From JAHKLT01 sp046197865 (lineage in GTDB: Archaea; Methanobacteriota; Methanobacteria; Methanobacteriales; Methanobacteriaceae), in NCBI RefSeq assembly GCF_046197865.1, contig NZ_CP166990.1, positions 186,001 to 250,000 of the forward strand: a DNA stretch of 64,000 nucleotides, in the 5' to 3' direction. The first letter of the stretch is position 1; each line of letters opens with the position of its first letter. The position numbers were made by a program, and so were the translations under genes. The notes beneath the pieces were generated by a model that saw only the letters and a program-made list of their open reading frames with translations, was not told where the DNA came from and did no database searches. Below are positions 8,401 to 16,393 of the stretch, one piece after another.

Positions 8401-9418
8401 CTTCTGCAGAATTATTAATGAAAATACAATTAGTCAAATTTAAATTTTTTCCAACACAAACTGCACCACCATGAGAATATCCTCCATTTAAATTAATAGC
8501 ATTATTATTAATAAAAGCACAATAATCAATAGTAATATTATCATCTAAATCTTCACTCTCGGCAATCCGAAAAGCACCTCCAACTGCACCTTTATTATCC
8601 ATATTTGTATTTGTAACAGCACTATTATTCTCAAATAAACAGTTAGAAATTAATATATTACTTCCACTAATAAAAAGTGCACCACCTGAAGAAGCATCAT
8701 CATCAGAGTATATATAACCATTAGTAAAATTACAATTAATTAATTCTAAATATTTAATATTTAAAGCAAATAATGATGCACCAGCCGGATCACCACTATC
8801 ATATTTTACAGAATTATTAAATGTACAATCCAATATTTTAATATCATTAAGATAATTCATCATACGGATAGCAGAATCACCCCTAGCATTACTAAATGAG
8901 TTTTTAAAATCAATGTTTTTAATAGTAGTGCCATTTGCAGTAACTCTAAACATTGTAACTAAATTATTTCCATCTATAATTGATCTATCTATACCATTTT
9001 CAGTAGTTGAACCAGTTATAGTTAAATTTTCTTTATTAATTATTATATAAGTATCAGTTGCAGTAGCAGTATATGTTTTATTACCTAAAACTATTGTATC
9101 TCCGGGTTGTGCTAAAGAAATTGCATCTCTTATATCACCATATGTGTTTCCAGTTACATTTATAATATTACCACTAAAAGTTCTCAAATCTTGAGTTTCT
9201 AATTCTACTGAAGATGTTAATAAAATTTCACCTTCATATATGACTTCTTTACTATTAATATTAACATTTTCCATGTTTTCATTAATGCTTTCTATTTTTG
9301 TTGAATTTTCTACTATTTGTTCTTCAATTAATATGTCTTCATTAGCATTCATCGGTGAAATACCTAACATACAGATTAGTACAAATAATAAAAAGATTCT
9401 TGAATTTTCAATTTTAAT
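5498..9418 (-). CDS. Adhesin-like surface protein with beta-helix and Ig-like repeats
   Basis: A large secreted protein, about 1306 residues from the proposed start. It has a signal peptide (IENSRIFLLFVLICMLGI), then a parallel beta-helix of PMP-like units (FINNSA...GGAI) to about residue 630. A DUF11-like domain (GDNATWTISFFNNG) follows near 690, then five ~95-residue Ig-like repeats each starting (I)PT.TTV, and a C-terminal MQKTGNP-hydrophobic-RKKE tail resembling a sorting or membrane anchor signal. The reading frame runs open to an ATT at 9418 that lies eight bases after GGTGG; the first ATG (9370) would cut the signal peptide in half. Adhesion to a host surface or partner microbe is the usual inference, untested. 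Confidence 0.85.
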   Translation of the reverse strand: MKIENSRIFLLFVLICMLGISPMNANEDILIEEQIVENSTKIESINENMENVNINSKEVIYEGEILLTSSVELETQDLRTFSGNIINVTGNTYGDIRDAISLAQPGDTIVLGNKTYTATATDTYIIINKENLTITGSTTENGIDRSIIDGNNLVTMFRVTANGTTIKNIDFKNSFSNARGDSAIRMMNYLNDIKILDCTFNNSVKYDSGDPAGASLFALNIKYLELINCNFTNGYIYSDDDASSGGALFISGSNILISNCLFENNSAVTNTNMDNKGAVGGAFRIAESEDLDDNITIDYCAFINNNAINLNGGYSHGGAVCVGKNLNLTNCIFINNSAEDGGAITTHAGGIIINCTFINNSAYNYGGAISTGFKEDATGLVSIDDCMFINNSAPIAGGVYVNGETLDIIINNSTFMNNIATTDNGIGGAFVANSYSLTITDSDFEGNSAVYGGAGYIQGESTTIINSSFTGNEARVIDQEHNGVDGLGGAIYLMTENNKVVSSHFNHNKARNGSAIYNNGHIEIEDTEFITNQAWSYYLVMSTVDNITYGDTVDIYIVLVGGDNIHHPNPNISNAIYHNNTFDTLFIDGVNPVLGAENSDEGTKLYQDGREPHSIVDVVVIHEETGEVVFNGTVITDYLGAAAIYGLKNGAIPLRIGNYTVYGNHPEDMNYKEINNFTTFKVISGDLIKEPNKDVQDIGDNATWTISFFNNGTKKVNVTITDTYNPEEMKYLGSNVTPFSIKDGIIVWKFTDVEVGETIFIELYTQLLVGGILQNNVSNEYESVVSFVAVMTPTITTVTIPNEIIVGETVEIEATLTDKDGNILKDKEVELFVDGVFIGNFTTNENGIVKTNHKFTQEGEYKIEAKFNGDDLYYASNGTNQTVANKIPTITTVEVPDEVIIGEKVEIEVTLTDEDGNPLENKTLDVIVDGEKIGNVTTDKDGKGYINHTFTEEGKPVITAEFAGDNVYEESTGKNTTNVAKIPTTTTVEVPEKIIPGATEEITITLTDEDGNPLENKTLDVIVDGEKIGNVTTDKDGKGYINHTFTEEGKPVITAEFAGDNVYEESTGKNTTNVAKIPTTTTVTVPDEITVGETIEIEVRLTDEDGNPLENKTLDVTIDGKVIGNVTTDKDGKGYINHTFTEESKPVVEAKFLGDDLYGASEGENNTNVKKIPTITTIIVDGDKIIAIVTDEEGNPLEGVEVTFTIGGKVIGVGTTDANGIATIYYKDAYKETIKATFAGNDKYYGSSDTYNPAVDPVDPTNPTSNDVKNELDIVNASTMQKTGNPVALVLIVLIAISMIGFRKKE
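6186..6755 (-). repeat. 285-bp tandem repeat inside the adhesin gene
   Basis: Two consecutive 285-bp units (6186-6470 and 6471-6755) encode the third and fourth Ig-like repeats region and are nearly identical over roughly 230 bp at the DNA level. The flanking repeats are clearly more diverged. This points to a recent duplication or gene conversion within the array. Confidence 0.8.
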
Positions 9419-9862
9419 GTTTTAAACCACCTTTTAAACTATTTTTTTTATAATAATGGCATTATAAAATTGTAATAAAAAGAAATGTTTTATTATAACA
9501 AATATCCTTTTTATTCATTTTATTAAACATTATTATCTTGAAATAATGATTAACAAAATAAAGAATCTAATTATTTCATTAATTAACTACTTAAATCAAT
9601 TATGTACTAATTAAACTTTATTTTTATTAATCAGAACAAAATTAAAACTTTTTTCTTCTCATTAATAAAAAAAATTAAAACTATAAATCTTGTATATTAA
9701 TAAAATATACAATATTAATTTTTAAATCTTGTAAAATACTTTAAATTTAAATTAAAGACTATATAATTAAAATAAATAAATATATAATAATATAATAACT
9801 TACTTATCAAAATAAATCTATATTCTCTTTTTTTCAAATATTTTTTTCTTGAACTAAAACAA
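9419..9862. other. AT-rich spacer between divergent adhesin and ABC transporter genes
   Basis: About 440 bases of nearly pure A/T with no reading frame. The adhesin promoter must lie at its left edge: TATA-like strings on the minus strand at about 9445-9475 precede the GGTGG ribosome site near 9430. Nothing else is recognisable in the middle. Confidence 0.5.
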
Positions 9863-9962
9863 ACATTTATATACTATGTAGTATATTTTTTACATATGTA
9901 AGAAATATCTTACAAAATTAATATATTTTTTACAAATGTAGGATATTTTTTACTAAGTAAAA
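9863..9962 (+). promoter_or_regulatory. ABC transporter promoter with phased 20-bp operator repeats
   Basis: TATA TTTATATA lies at 9866-9873, predicting a start near 9897. Downstream, units beginning ATATTTTTTAC recur at 9883, 9923 and 9943, with a weaker copy at 9903, giving a strict 20-base period (two helical turns). Most units contain a TAC...GTA dyad (TACATATGTA, TACAAATGTA, TACTAAGTA); TACTATGTA overlaps the TATA region. The layout is that of a multi-site repressor blocking initiation. Confidence 0.65.
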
Positions 9963-9975
9963 CTAAGGTGAATTT

Positions 9976-11085
9976 ATGTCGTTTATTAATTTAATATTAA
10001 AAAATCCTTTTAGAAATAAAATGAGAGTTTTTTTATCAGTTTCAGGAATATCAATTGGAATAATTACTATAATTGTTCTTGGAGCTATAACTAATGGTTT
10101 AATTGTGGGTGCTGAAGATACTTTACATGCTGGTGGAACTGATTTTCTTATAATGAATTCAGAGGTTGATGCAAATCAAGCTAATTTTTTAAATGAAAGT
10201 TGGAATTCAAAAATAGCTAGTTATCCTGGTGTAAATATCACAACACCTCTTTGTGATGGGGCACTTATGTTTGATGGAAAATATCTGGCCTTTCAAGGAA
10301 TAAATTCTAAAGATACAAAAAATTTAGAAATAGCTATAATAGAGGGTCGAAACTTTAATGATAGTGCAAATGAATTAATTATCGGTAAAGTTGCTAAAGA
10401 TAGATTAAATAAGACAGTAGGTGATGTTATTGAAAGTAATGGTGAAGAATGGAAAATTGTAGGAGTCTTTGAAAGTGGAGACCCTAATATTGATACTTTA
10501 TCATATGCGCCTTTAGAAGGTGTACAAAAAGTAATGGATGAAGAAGGTAAAATAAGTGAAATTTATGTTAAAGCTGATAAAGGTGTTGATACAGAAAAAT
10601 TAGCTAAAGATATTGAAAATAAATATAAAGATAATATAACTGTTATTTCATCAATTTCTGAAATGGCTGGAACTCAAAATATTTTAGATATGTTAAATGG
10701 TGCTAAATGGGGAATATCTCTTTTAGCTATTATAGTTGGAGGTATTGGAATTATCAACACAATGATTATGTCAGTTTATGAAAGAACAAGAGAAATTGGA
10801 GTTTTAAAAGCTGTAGGATGGAGCAGATCTAGAATTATTGGAATGATTTTAGGTGAATCTATTGTTATAACATTAGTTGCAGGTATTGTAGCATCTATTT
10901 TAGGAATAGTTTTTGTAGAAATATTAAATATTTCTGGAATTTTAAGTGGAATGGCACCAGTTTTATCTGTAAATCTATTTATTGAAGCCATAGTTATTTC
11001 CTTAATAGTAGGAATTATTGGAGGTTTATATCCTGCAATAAAAGCAAGTAATTTACAGCCAACTGAGGCTTTAAGATATGAATAA
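9976..11085 (+). CDS. ABC transporter permease, MacB/FtsX family
   Basis: A 369-residue integral membrane permease. An N-terminal membrane segment (MRVFLSVSGISIGIITIIVLGAI) is followed by a large extracytoplasmic MacB-core domain (about 45-225). Three C-terminal helices make up the FtsX domain, including GGIGIINTMIMSVYERTREIG and the end GGLYPAIKASNLQPTEALRYE, both typical. It pairs with the ATPase gene ten bases downstream to form a MacB/Lol-type exporter or mechanotransmitter; the substrate (peptide, antibiotic, lipoprotein-like) is unknown. GGTGA precedes the ATG. The phased repeats upstream suggest induction by relief from a repressor. Confidence 0.9.
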   Translation: MSFINLILKNPFRNKMRVFLSVSGISIGIITIIVLGAITNGLIVGAEDTLHAGGTDFLIMNSEVDANQANFLNESWNSKIASYPGVNITTPLCDGALMFDGKYLAFQGINSKDTKNLEIAIIEGRNFNDSANELIIGKVAKDRLNKTVGDVIESNGEEWKIVGVFESGDPNIDTLSYAPLEGVQKVMDEEGKISEIYVKADKGVDTEKLAKDIENKYKDNITVISSISEMAGTQNILDMLNGAKWGISLLAIIVGGIGIINTMIMSVYERTREIGVLKAVGWSRSRIIGMILGESIVITLVAGIVASILGIVFVEILNISGILSGMAPVLSVNLFIEAIVISLIVGIIGGLYPAIKASNLQPTEALRYE

Positions 11086-11094
11086 GGTGATAAA

Positions 11095-11775
11095 ATGAAT
11101 AATAATATTGTAGAGATAAAAAATCTTAAAAAAAGCTATGAAAAGGGAAATATAACTTCTTTAAATGGAATTGATCTTGAAATTAAAAAAGGAGAATTTG
11201 TATCAATTATAGGTCCATCAGGATCTGGAAAATCAACTCTTTTAAACATGATTGGTGCATTAGATATTCCCGATGAAGGAAATATTTCTGTTTCTGGTAT
11301 AAATTTAATAAATAATAAAAAATTAAATGATTTTAGAAGAGATCAAATCGGCTTTGTCTTCCAACTTCATAATTTAATTCCTAATTTGTCAGTTGTTGAA
11401 AATATTGAAATTCCAATGCAATCAATTAAATTATCTAATAAAAAAAGACGAGAAAGAGCTTTTGACTTATTAAATATTGTTGAATTAGTTGATAAAGCAC
11501 ATTTAAAACCAACTAAATTATCTGGAGGCGAAAGACAAAGAGTAGCTATTGCAAGAGCTTTAGCTAATAATCCTTCAATCATCTTAGCTGATGAACCAAC
11601 AGGAGCACTAGATTCGAAAACTTCAAATAAAGTTTTAACTCAATTATTAAAATTACATAAAGAAGAAAATGTAACAATAATAATGGTTACACATGATATG
11701 AATGTAGCTAATCTAGCTGATAGGACTATTGAAGTGCTTGATGGAAAAATTATTAATAATTCTTTTAATAGTTGA
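11095..11775 (+). CDS. ABC transporter ATP-binding protein, LolD/MacB family
   Basis: A 226-residue nucleotide-binding subunit with all motifs intact: Walker A GPSGSGKST, Q-loop GFVFQLHNL, signature LSGGERQRVAIARAL, Walker B ILADEP and the switch His in MVTHD. It powers the permease encoded ten bases upstream, and GGTGATAAA precedes its ATG. The next gene, uppP, starts five bases after this stop, so the three form one operon. Co-transcription with a polyprenyl-phosphate recycling enzyme fits an envelope-stress or antimicrobial-resistance unit. That function is inferred. Confidence 0.93.
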   Translation: MNNNIVEIKNLKKSYEKGNITSLNGIDLEIKKGEFVSIIGPSGSGKSTLLNMIGALDIPDEGNISVSGINLINNKKLNDFRRDQIGFVFQLHNLIPNLSVVENIEIPMQSIKLSNKKRRERAFDLLNIVELVDKAHLKPTKLSGGERQRVAIARALANNPSIILADEPTGALDSKTSNKVLTQLLKLHKEENVTIIMVTHDMNVANLADRTIEVLDGKIINNSFNS

Positions 11776-11779
11776 TATT

Positions 11780-12598
11780 ATGGATATTTTCTCCGCTATT
11801 ATTATAGGTATAATTCAAGGATTAACTGAATTTTTACCTATAAGTAGCTCTGCCCATTTAATATTTTTTCAAGAACTTCTTGGTGTTTCTCAAAGTAATT
11901 TAAGCTTTGAAATTTTACTTCATTTAGGAACTCTTATTGCAGTTATTGCTTATTTTATTAAAGATATTATTAAGTTAATTGAAGCTTTCTTTTTAAGTAT
12001 TTTAGATATTTTTAGTGGAAAGTTTAAAAAAGGACTTAATATTAATCCTTATAAAAAATTAGCATGGTTAATTATAATAGCTTCTATTCCAACAGGAATT
12101 ATTGGTTTTTTATTTAAAGATATTTTTGAAGGTATGTTTCAGTCTGTTACTATTCCTGCAGTATTTTTAATAGTAACCGGGGTATTGTTGTATCTTTCTC
12201 AAAGAATAAATATAGGTAATAGAAATATTAATGATATTAACTCTAAAGATGCTTTAATTATTGGAATTACTCAAGGATTAGCTATTATTCCAGGAATTTC
12301 TAGATCAGGTTCAACTTTATCTACAGGTTTATTTTTAGGCCTTAATAAAGAGTTTGCTGCTAAATTCAGTTTCATATTATCAATTCCAGCTATTATTGGA
12401 GCTAATTTATTTGAATTTAAAAATATCACTGCTGCTTTAGATATTACTTATTTATGTGGTTTTATTGCAGCTATTATTGTTGGATACCTAACTATAAGTA
12501 TTTTACTTGAAATTATTAAAAAGAAAAAATTAGATATTTTTGCTTATTATTGTTGGATAGTAGGAATAGCTATCTTAATTTTAAGCACTTTTACATAA
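11780..12598 (+). CDS. uppP: Undecaprenyl-diphosphatase-like protein UppP (BacA)
   Basis: A multispanning membrane phosphatase that recycles polyprenyl diphosphate lipid carrier, here for pseudomurein and glycan assembly. The family signature motifs are visible: GIIQGLTEFLPISSSAHLIF at the N-terminus and GITQGLAIIPGISRSGSTLS in the middle. From ATG 11780 it is 272 residues, the usual length, and starts MDIFSAIIIGIIQG. The frame stays open further upstream inside the ABC ATPase gene, but those codons are not expected to be used. Resistance to carrier-binding antimicrobials would fit its operon with the ABC exporter. Confidence 0.93.
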   Translation: MDIFSAIIIGIIQGLTEFLPISSSAHLIFFQELLGVSQSNLSFEILLHLGTLIAVIAYFIKDIIKLIEAFFLSILDIFSGKFKKGLNINPYKKLAWLIIIASIPTGIIGFLFKDIFEGMFQSVTIPAVFLIVTGVLLYLSQRINIGNRNINDINSKDALIIGITQGLAIIPGISRSGSTLSTGLFLGLNKEFAAKFSFILSIPAIIGANLFEFKNITAALDITYLCGFIAAIIVGYLTISILLEIIKKKKLDIFAYYCWIVGIAILILSTFT

Positions 12599-12695
12599 TT
12601 TCATTTTTTTTTAAAAAATTTGATTAATTATATTTATTATAAAAAACATAATTTTATAGATATTATTATTTTAAATATTTCTTTTGGAGCATATA

Positions 12696-12893
12696 ATGAA
12701 AACAAAAATTAAATTTCTACGTTTTGAATTAGAGATTAGTCAAAATGACTTGGCTGAAATGGCTGGTGTTAGTAGACAAACAATTAGTGCTCTTGAAAAT
12801 GGTAAATATAATCCTTCTTTAGAATTAGCTAATAAAATTAAAAAAATATTAAAATGTGAACATATAGAAGATGTTTTTATTTTTGATGATTAG
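12696..12893 (+). CDS. Small XRE-family HTH regulator (65 aa)
   Basis: The whole protein is one helix-turn-helix domain: residues 1-55 carry LEISQNDLAEMAGVSRQTIS, then LENGKYNPSLELANKI and a short acidic tail. This resembles the YgzD/Cro-like mini-repressors found in many archaea and Firmicutes. ATG 12696 follows a GGAG ribosome site. It is a close paralog of the regulator at 24662 (same SRQTI/TRQTI recognition helix and GKYNPSL). It might repress the upstream ABC/uppP operon or itself; no cognate palindrome is obvious directly upstream. Confidence 0.88.
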   Translation: MKTKIKFLRFELEISQNDLAEMAGVSRQTISALENGKYNPSLELANKIKKILKCEHIEDVFIFDD

Positions 12894-13081
12894 TTGGATA
12901 AATATTATTTTTTAATATATTTTATGGAATTTCAATGACATTTTGTAATTGACCAACATTTACTAAGACTATTGAAATTTAACCACATATACCAAAAGTT
13001 TTTTTATTCAACTAATATTGTATATAACTTGTATTTATCTTGTATATAAAATATTCTATTATCTCATTTAAATAAATTGAT

Positions 13082-13378
13082 ATGACATCAAAAGATTATG
13101 TGGTTTCGGAAGATTTACTTCGTTTAGTAGCATATATTCAAACTTCTACATATCGTTTAAAAGTTTTAAAATCTATGGATGGAAATTTTATAACACCTAC
13201 TGCAATTGGTAAAGCTACTGATTTAAGAACTAATCATGTATCTTCAGTTTTATCTGAGTTAAAAGAAAAAAATTTAGTAGAATGTATTAATGATGATGTA
13301 AGAAAAGGGAGAATATACAAAACTACTGATTTAGGCAAAGATGTTATAAATTGTATTAATCAAGGTATCATAAAATAA
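13082..13378 (+). CDS. Winged-helix transcriptional regulator (98 aa)
   Basis: A single winged-helix domain: TYRLKVLKSM, PTAIGKATDLRTNHVSSVLSELKEKNLVEC and the wing KGRIYKTTDLGKDVI match MarR/ArsR-like archaeal regulators. No Cys ligand site or extra effector domain is seen. The ATG lies about 30 bases after a plausible TATA, so the mRNA may be almost leaderless; no ribosome site is present. The 180-base spacer before it contains a 9-bp dyad (AATTTCAAT / ATTGAAATT) that could be an operator. Its targets are unknown. Confidence 0.75.
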   Translation: MTSKDYVVSEDLLRLVAYIQTSTYRLKVLKSMDGNFITPTAIGKATDLRTNHVSSVLSELKEKNLVECINDDVRKGRIYKTTDLGKDVINCINQGIIK

Positions 13379-13437
13379 TCTTTAATGATTTCATCAAACT
13401 TTTTTTTAATTAATATTTTTCTGTATATTTATATTAT

Positions 13438-13507
13438 AAAAGAACTATAAATTTTATAATAAATTTCCCTTCTTTTTTGATTTTAACAAGTTATTAATAG
13501 TTCTTTT
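13438..13507 (+). promoter_or_regulatory. 11-bp dyad upstream of the pirin gene
   Basis: AAAAGAACTAT (13438-13448) and its perfect inverse ATAGTTCTTTT (13497-13507) flank 48 bases of A/T-rich DNA just before the AAGGAGGT ribosome site of the pirin gene. It may be a pair of operator half-sites looped together or an mRNA leader hairpin. Confidence 0.4.
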
Positions 13508-13535
13508 AACATATATATACATAAAAGGAGGTAAT

Positions 13536-14375
13536 ATGATGAAAATTAGAAATGTAGCTAAAACAATCAAAGGACAAGAAACTGTCGATGGAGCAGGAGT
13601 CCATTTAATAAGAGTTTTAGGAGATGATGATGTTGAAGATATTGACCCATTTTTAATGCTTGATGCATTTGATAGTAAATATCCTGAAGAATATATTAAA
13701 GGTTTTCCAATGCATCCTCACAGAGGTATTGAAACAATAACCTATTTAATTAGTGGTGAAATTGATCATAAAGATAGTTTAGGAAATACTGGTAAAATTA
13801 AAGATGGGGAGTCTCAATGGATGACTGCAGGTAGTGGAATTCTCCATGAAGAAATGCCTAAAGAATCTGATAGATTATATGGTCTTCAAATTTGGTTAAA
13901 TTTACCTAAAAAAGATAAAATGGTAGATCCTGAATATTTGGATATTCATAATGAAATGATTAGAGAAATTGAAATTCCAGAAGGTAAAATTAGAGTTATT
14001 TCTGGTAATTTTAATGGAATAGAAGGTGTTTCACCTAAACATGTACAAGCTAGTATTTTTGATATTTCCTTAAAAGTAGACTCTGAAATAAATATAGAAG
14101 TTAAAGATGAAAATAATTTATTTGTATATTTATTTGAGGGAAATGGTGTTTTTGGAGATAATACATTTGTAGATAATAGAACTGTAGCTATCTTTTCAAA
14201 AGGAGATACTTTACATGCTAAAGCAGGAACTGGTGGAGTAAGATTTTTATTATGTGCTGGTAAACCTCTTCATGAACCAATAGCTTGGGCAGGTCCTATT
14301 GTAATGAATGATGAAAATGGTTTAATCGAGGCCTTTAAAGATTTAAATGAAGGTAAATTCATAAAACAAAATTAA
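13536..14375 (+). CDS. Pirin family protein
   Basis: A bicupin pirin of 279 residues, a metal-dependent cytoplasmic protein; some family members have quercetinase activity or act as redox switches. The N-terminal cupin shows the metal-ligand cluster FPMHPHRGIETITYLISGEI, with further ligands in GSGILHEEM. FPMHPHRG and QWMTAGSGI are pirin signatures. Two consecutive ATG codons (13536 and 13539) follow an AGGAGGT site; 13539 has slightly better spacing. The gene stands alone behind its own promoter with an 11-bp dyad. Its physiological substrate is not known. Confidence 0.92.
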   Translation: MMKIRNVAKTIKGQETVDGAGVHLIRVLGDDDVEDIDPFLMLDAFDSKYPEEYIKGFPMHPHRGIETITYLISGEIDHKDSLGNTGKIKDGESQWMTAGSGILHEEMPKESDRLYGLQIWLNLPKKDKMVDPEYLDIHNEMIREIEIPEGKIRVISGNFNGIEGVSPKHVQASIFDISLKVDSEINIEVKDENNLFVYLFEGNGVFGDNTFVDNRTVAIFSKGDTLHAKAGTGGVRFLLCAGKPLHEPIAWAGPIVMNDENGLIEAFKDLNEGKFIKQN

Positions 14376-14471
14376 TTTTTTCTTATTTTTTCTTTTTTAG
14401 GTAATTTTTTTAGATAATTATATAATTAATTAAAATGATAATATTTTTATATAAAATATAAAGGAATAATC

Positions 14472-14861
14472 ATGATTAACTGTAGAACTATTTCAAAAGG
14501 TAAATCAAAAGGAAATTTAATAGTAAGCTCTGAGCCTCTAAGTTTTTTAGGAGGAGTTGATTCTAAAACTGGTGTAGTTATAGATCCAAACCATGAATTA
14601 AAAGGAAAATCTATTAAAGATAAAATACTGTTTATTCCGGAAGGTAAAGGATCAACTGTAGGTTCTTATGTTATTTTCCAAATGAAAAAAAATAATACTG
14701 CTCCAAAAGCAATAATATGTTTAAAAGGAGAGCCAATTATTGCAACTGGTGCGATCATGTCTGATATTCCTATGGTAGATTCTCCATCAAATCCAGAACT
14801 TTTAAAAGATGGTATTGAAATTGAACTTGATGCAGATAATGGTGTAATTAAAATATTATAG
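14472..14861 (+). CDS. Phosphomevalonate dehydratase small subunit (AcnX swivel domain, DUF126)
   Basis: A 129-residue swivelling domain of the aconitase-X family. In archaea it pairs with a larger Fe-S subunit to dehydrate (R)-5-phosphomevalonate in the modified mevalonate pathway to isoprenoids. Recognisable blocks are [34 protein letters not shown] and the end with DIPMVD. The large subunit is not in this window, so the two must be encoded apart. AAGGAATAATC precedes the ATG. The amidohydrolase follows within eight bases, apparently co-transcribed although a pathway link is unclear. Confidence 0.9.
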   Translation: MINCRTISKGKSKGNLIVSSEPLSFLGGVDSKTGVVIDPNHELKGKSIKDKILFIPEGKGSTVGSYVIFQMKKNNTAPKAIICLKGEPIIATGAIMSDIPMVDSPSNPELLKDGIEIELDADNGVIKIL

Positions 14862-14869
14862 CTGATTTT

Positions 14870-16090
14870 ATGTCTAAATTATTATTAAACAATGTTAATA
14901 TAGTTAATCCTAATGAATCTATTAAATATAATCATAATATTCTAATAGATAATAATAAAATTCTAGAAATTTCTAAAAATAAAATAACTAGTTCTAAAGA
15001 TATTAAAACTATTGAATGCGCGGATAAATTTATTTTACCTGGTTTTATTGATATGCATAATCATATAATGGCAAATGGTTTTGATAAAGTTGATAATATG
15101 AAAAATCCATTAGCTATGCATTTTTATAATGGCTTAGCTAATATGAAAAACACTCTTCATTCTGGTATAACTACTCTAAGGGATTGTGGACTAGCAGATT
15201 TCGGTGTTAAACTAGCTGCATCTAAGAAACTATTTTTATCTCCAAAATTACATATTTCTGTAACTCCTTTATCTATTACTGGAGGCCATTATGATTTTTA
15301 TTTTAATTCTGGTTTTGATATGGAATTATTATATCCTGGAATGCCAAAAGCTATTTGTGATGGTGTAGAAGGAGTTCTTAAAAAAACCAGAGAAATTATG
15401 AGAGCTAGGGCTGATTTTATAAAAGTCATGGTAAGTGGTGGAGTTTTAAGTGAAAATGATTCACCAACAGTTCCTCAATTTAATAAAAAAGAACTTAAAA
15501 CAATTTTATGTGAGGCTAAAACTAGAAATTTAAAAGTTTCTGCTCATGCTCATGGATTAGATGGTATTAAAAATGCTATTGATGTAGGTCTAGATTCAAT
15601 TGATCATGGAACATTTATTGATAAGCAATCAGCTATTAAAATGCATAAAAAAGATATTGCTCTTATTCCAACATTAAGTGTTGTAGATACTATAAGTAAA
15701 GGTTCTACATTTGATGAGGAGAAAAAATCTCATATTAAACAATTAGCTAAAGTACATAAAGAAAACATAGCTATAGCTTATGATAATGGAGTTAATATTT
15801 TAATGGGAACTGATTGTGGTGTTACTCCTCATGGTAATAATCTTAGGGAATTAGAATTATTAACTCAAATAGGATTATCTAATGAGGAAGCTATTGCTTC
15901 TGGAACTATTAATGCAGCTAAGTTTCTTAATTTAGATAATGAAATTGGATCAAGTAATGAAGGAAAAATAGCTGATATGATTTTAGTTAATGATAATCCA
16001 ATTGATAATATAAAAATTTTATCTGATTCTACTAATATTGATTTAGTTATACAAGATGGTATTATAGTTAAAAATAAGGATAATTTATAG
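14870..16090 (+). CDS. Metal-dependent amidohydrolase (imidazolonepropionase/prolidase-like)
   Basis: A 406-residue TIM-barrel amidohydrolase. The metal ligands are visible in order: HNH in LPGFIDMHNHIM, the candidate bridging lysine in FIKVMVSGGV, His in VSAHAHG, His in IDHGTF and Asp in MGTDCG. The layout fits the family containing Xaa-Pro/Xaa-Arg dipeptidases and imidazolonepropionase-like hydrolases; the substrate cannot be assigned. It starts eight bases after the dehydratase subunit. Neighbouring strands offer no histidine-degradation genes, which argues against a true hutI. Confidence 0.82.
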   Translation: MSKLLLNNVNIVNPNESIKYNHNILIDNNKILEISKNKITSSKDIKTIECADKFILPGFIDMHNHIMANGFDKVDNMKNPLAMHFYNGLANMKNTLHSGITTLRDCGLADFGVKLAASKKLFLSPKLHISVTPLSITGGHYDFYFNSGFDMELLYPGMPKAICDGVEGVLKKTREIMRARADFIKVMVSGGVLSENDSPTVPQFNKKELKTILCEAKTRNLKVSAHAHGLDGIKNAIDVGLDSIDHGTFIDKQSAIKMHKKDIALIPTLSVVDTISKGSTFDEEKKSHIKQLAKVHKENIAIAYDNGVNILMGTDCGVTPHGNNLRELELLTQIGLSNEEAIASGTINAAKFLNLDNEIGSSNEGKIADMILVNDNPIDNIKILSDSTNIDLVIQDGIIVKNKDNL

Positions 16091-16163
16091 AATTTTGTCA
16101 TGCCAAAATATTTATCATATTAATTTTAAATATAGTTTATATAATTTATATGGAGGAATAATT

Positions 16164-16373
16164 ATGTCAAATAATGAAATAAAAGTTAATGGTTTACATT
16201 GTAGTTCTTGTGTTTTTGCAGTTGAAAATTCAATTAAAGATTTAGATGGTGTTGAAGATGCTAAAGCAGATTTAGATACAGGAATTGTAAAATTAACCTA
16301 TGATGATAATAAAGTCTCATTAGATGATATTGATGAAGCTGTTAAAGAAGCAGGTTTTTCAATGGAAAAATAA
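16164..16373 (+). CDS. copZ: Heavy-metal-associated domain protein, CopZ-like copper chaperone
   Basis: A 69-residue single HMA domain with the metal site in NGLHCSSCVFAVE (CxxC near residues 11-14). It has the usual beta-alpha-beta-beta-alpha-beta length and an acidic surface. It would carry Cu(I) in the cytoplasm and hand it to the CopA ATPase encoded 20 bases downstream. ATG 16164 follows a strong GGAGG; the frame is open further upstream but has no ribosome site there. The CxxC pair is SS-spaced rather than the more common AS; this should still bind Cu(I). Confidence 0.9.
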   Translation: MSNNEIKVNGLHCSSCVFAVENSIKDLDGVEDAKADLDTGIVKLTYDDNKVSLDDIDEAVKEAGFSMEK

Positions 16374-16393
16374 TTTTAATAATTTAGATTAAC

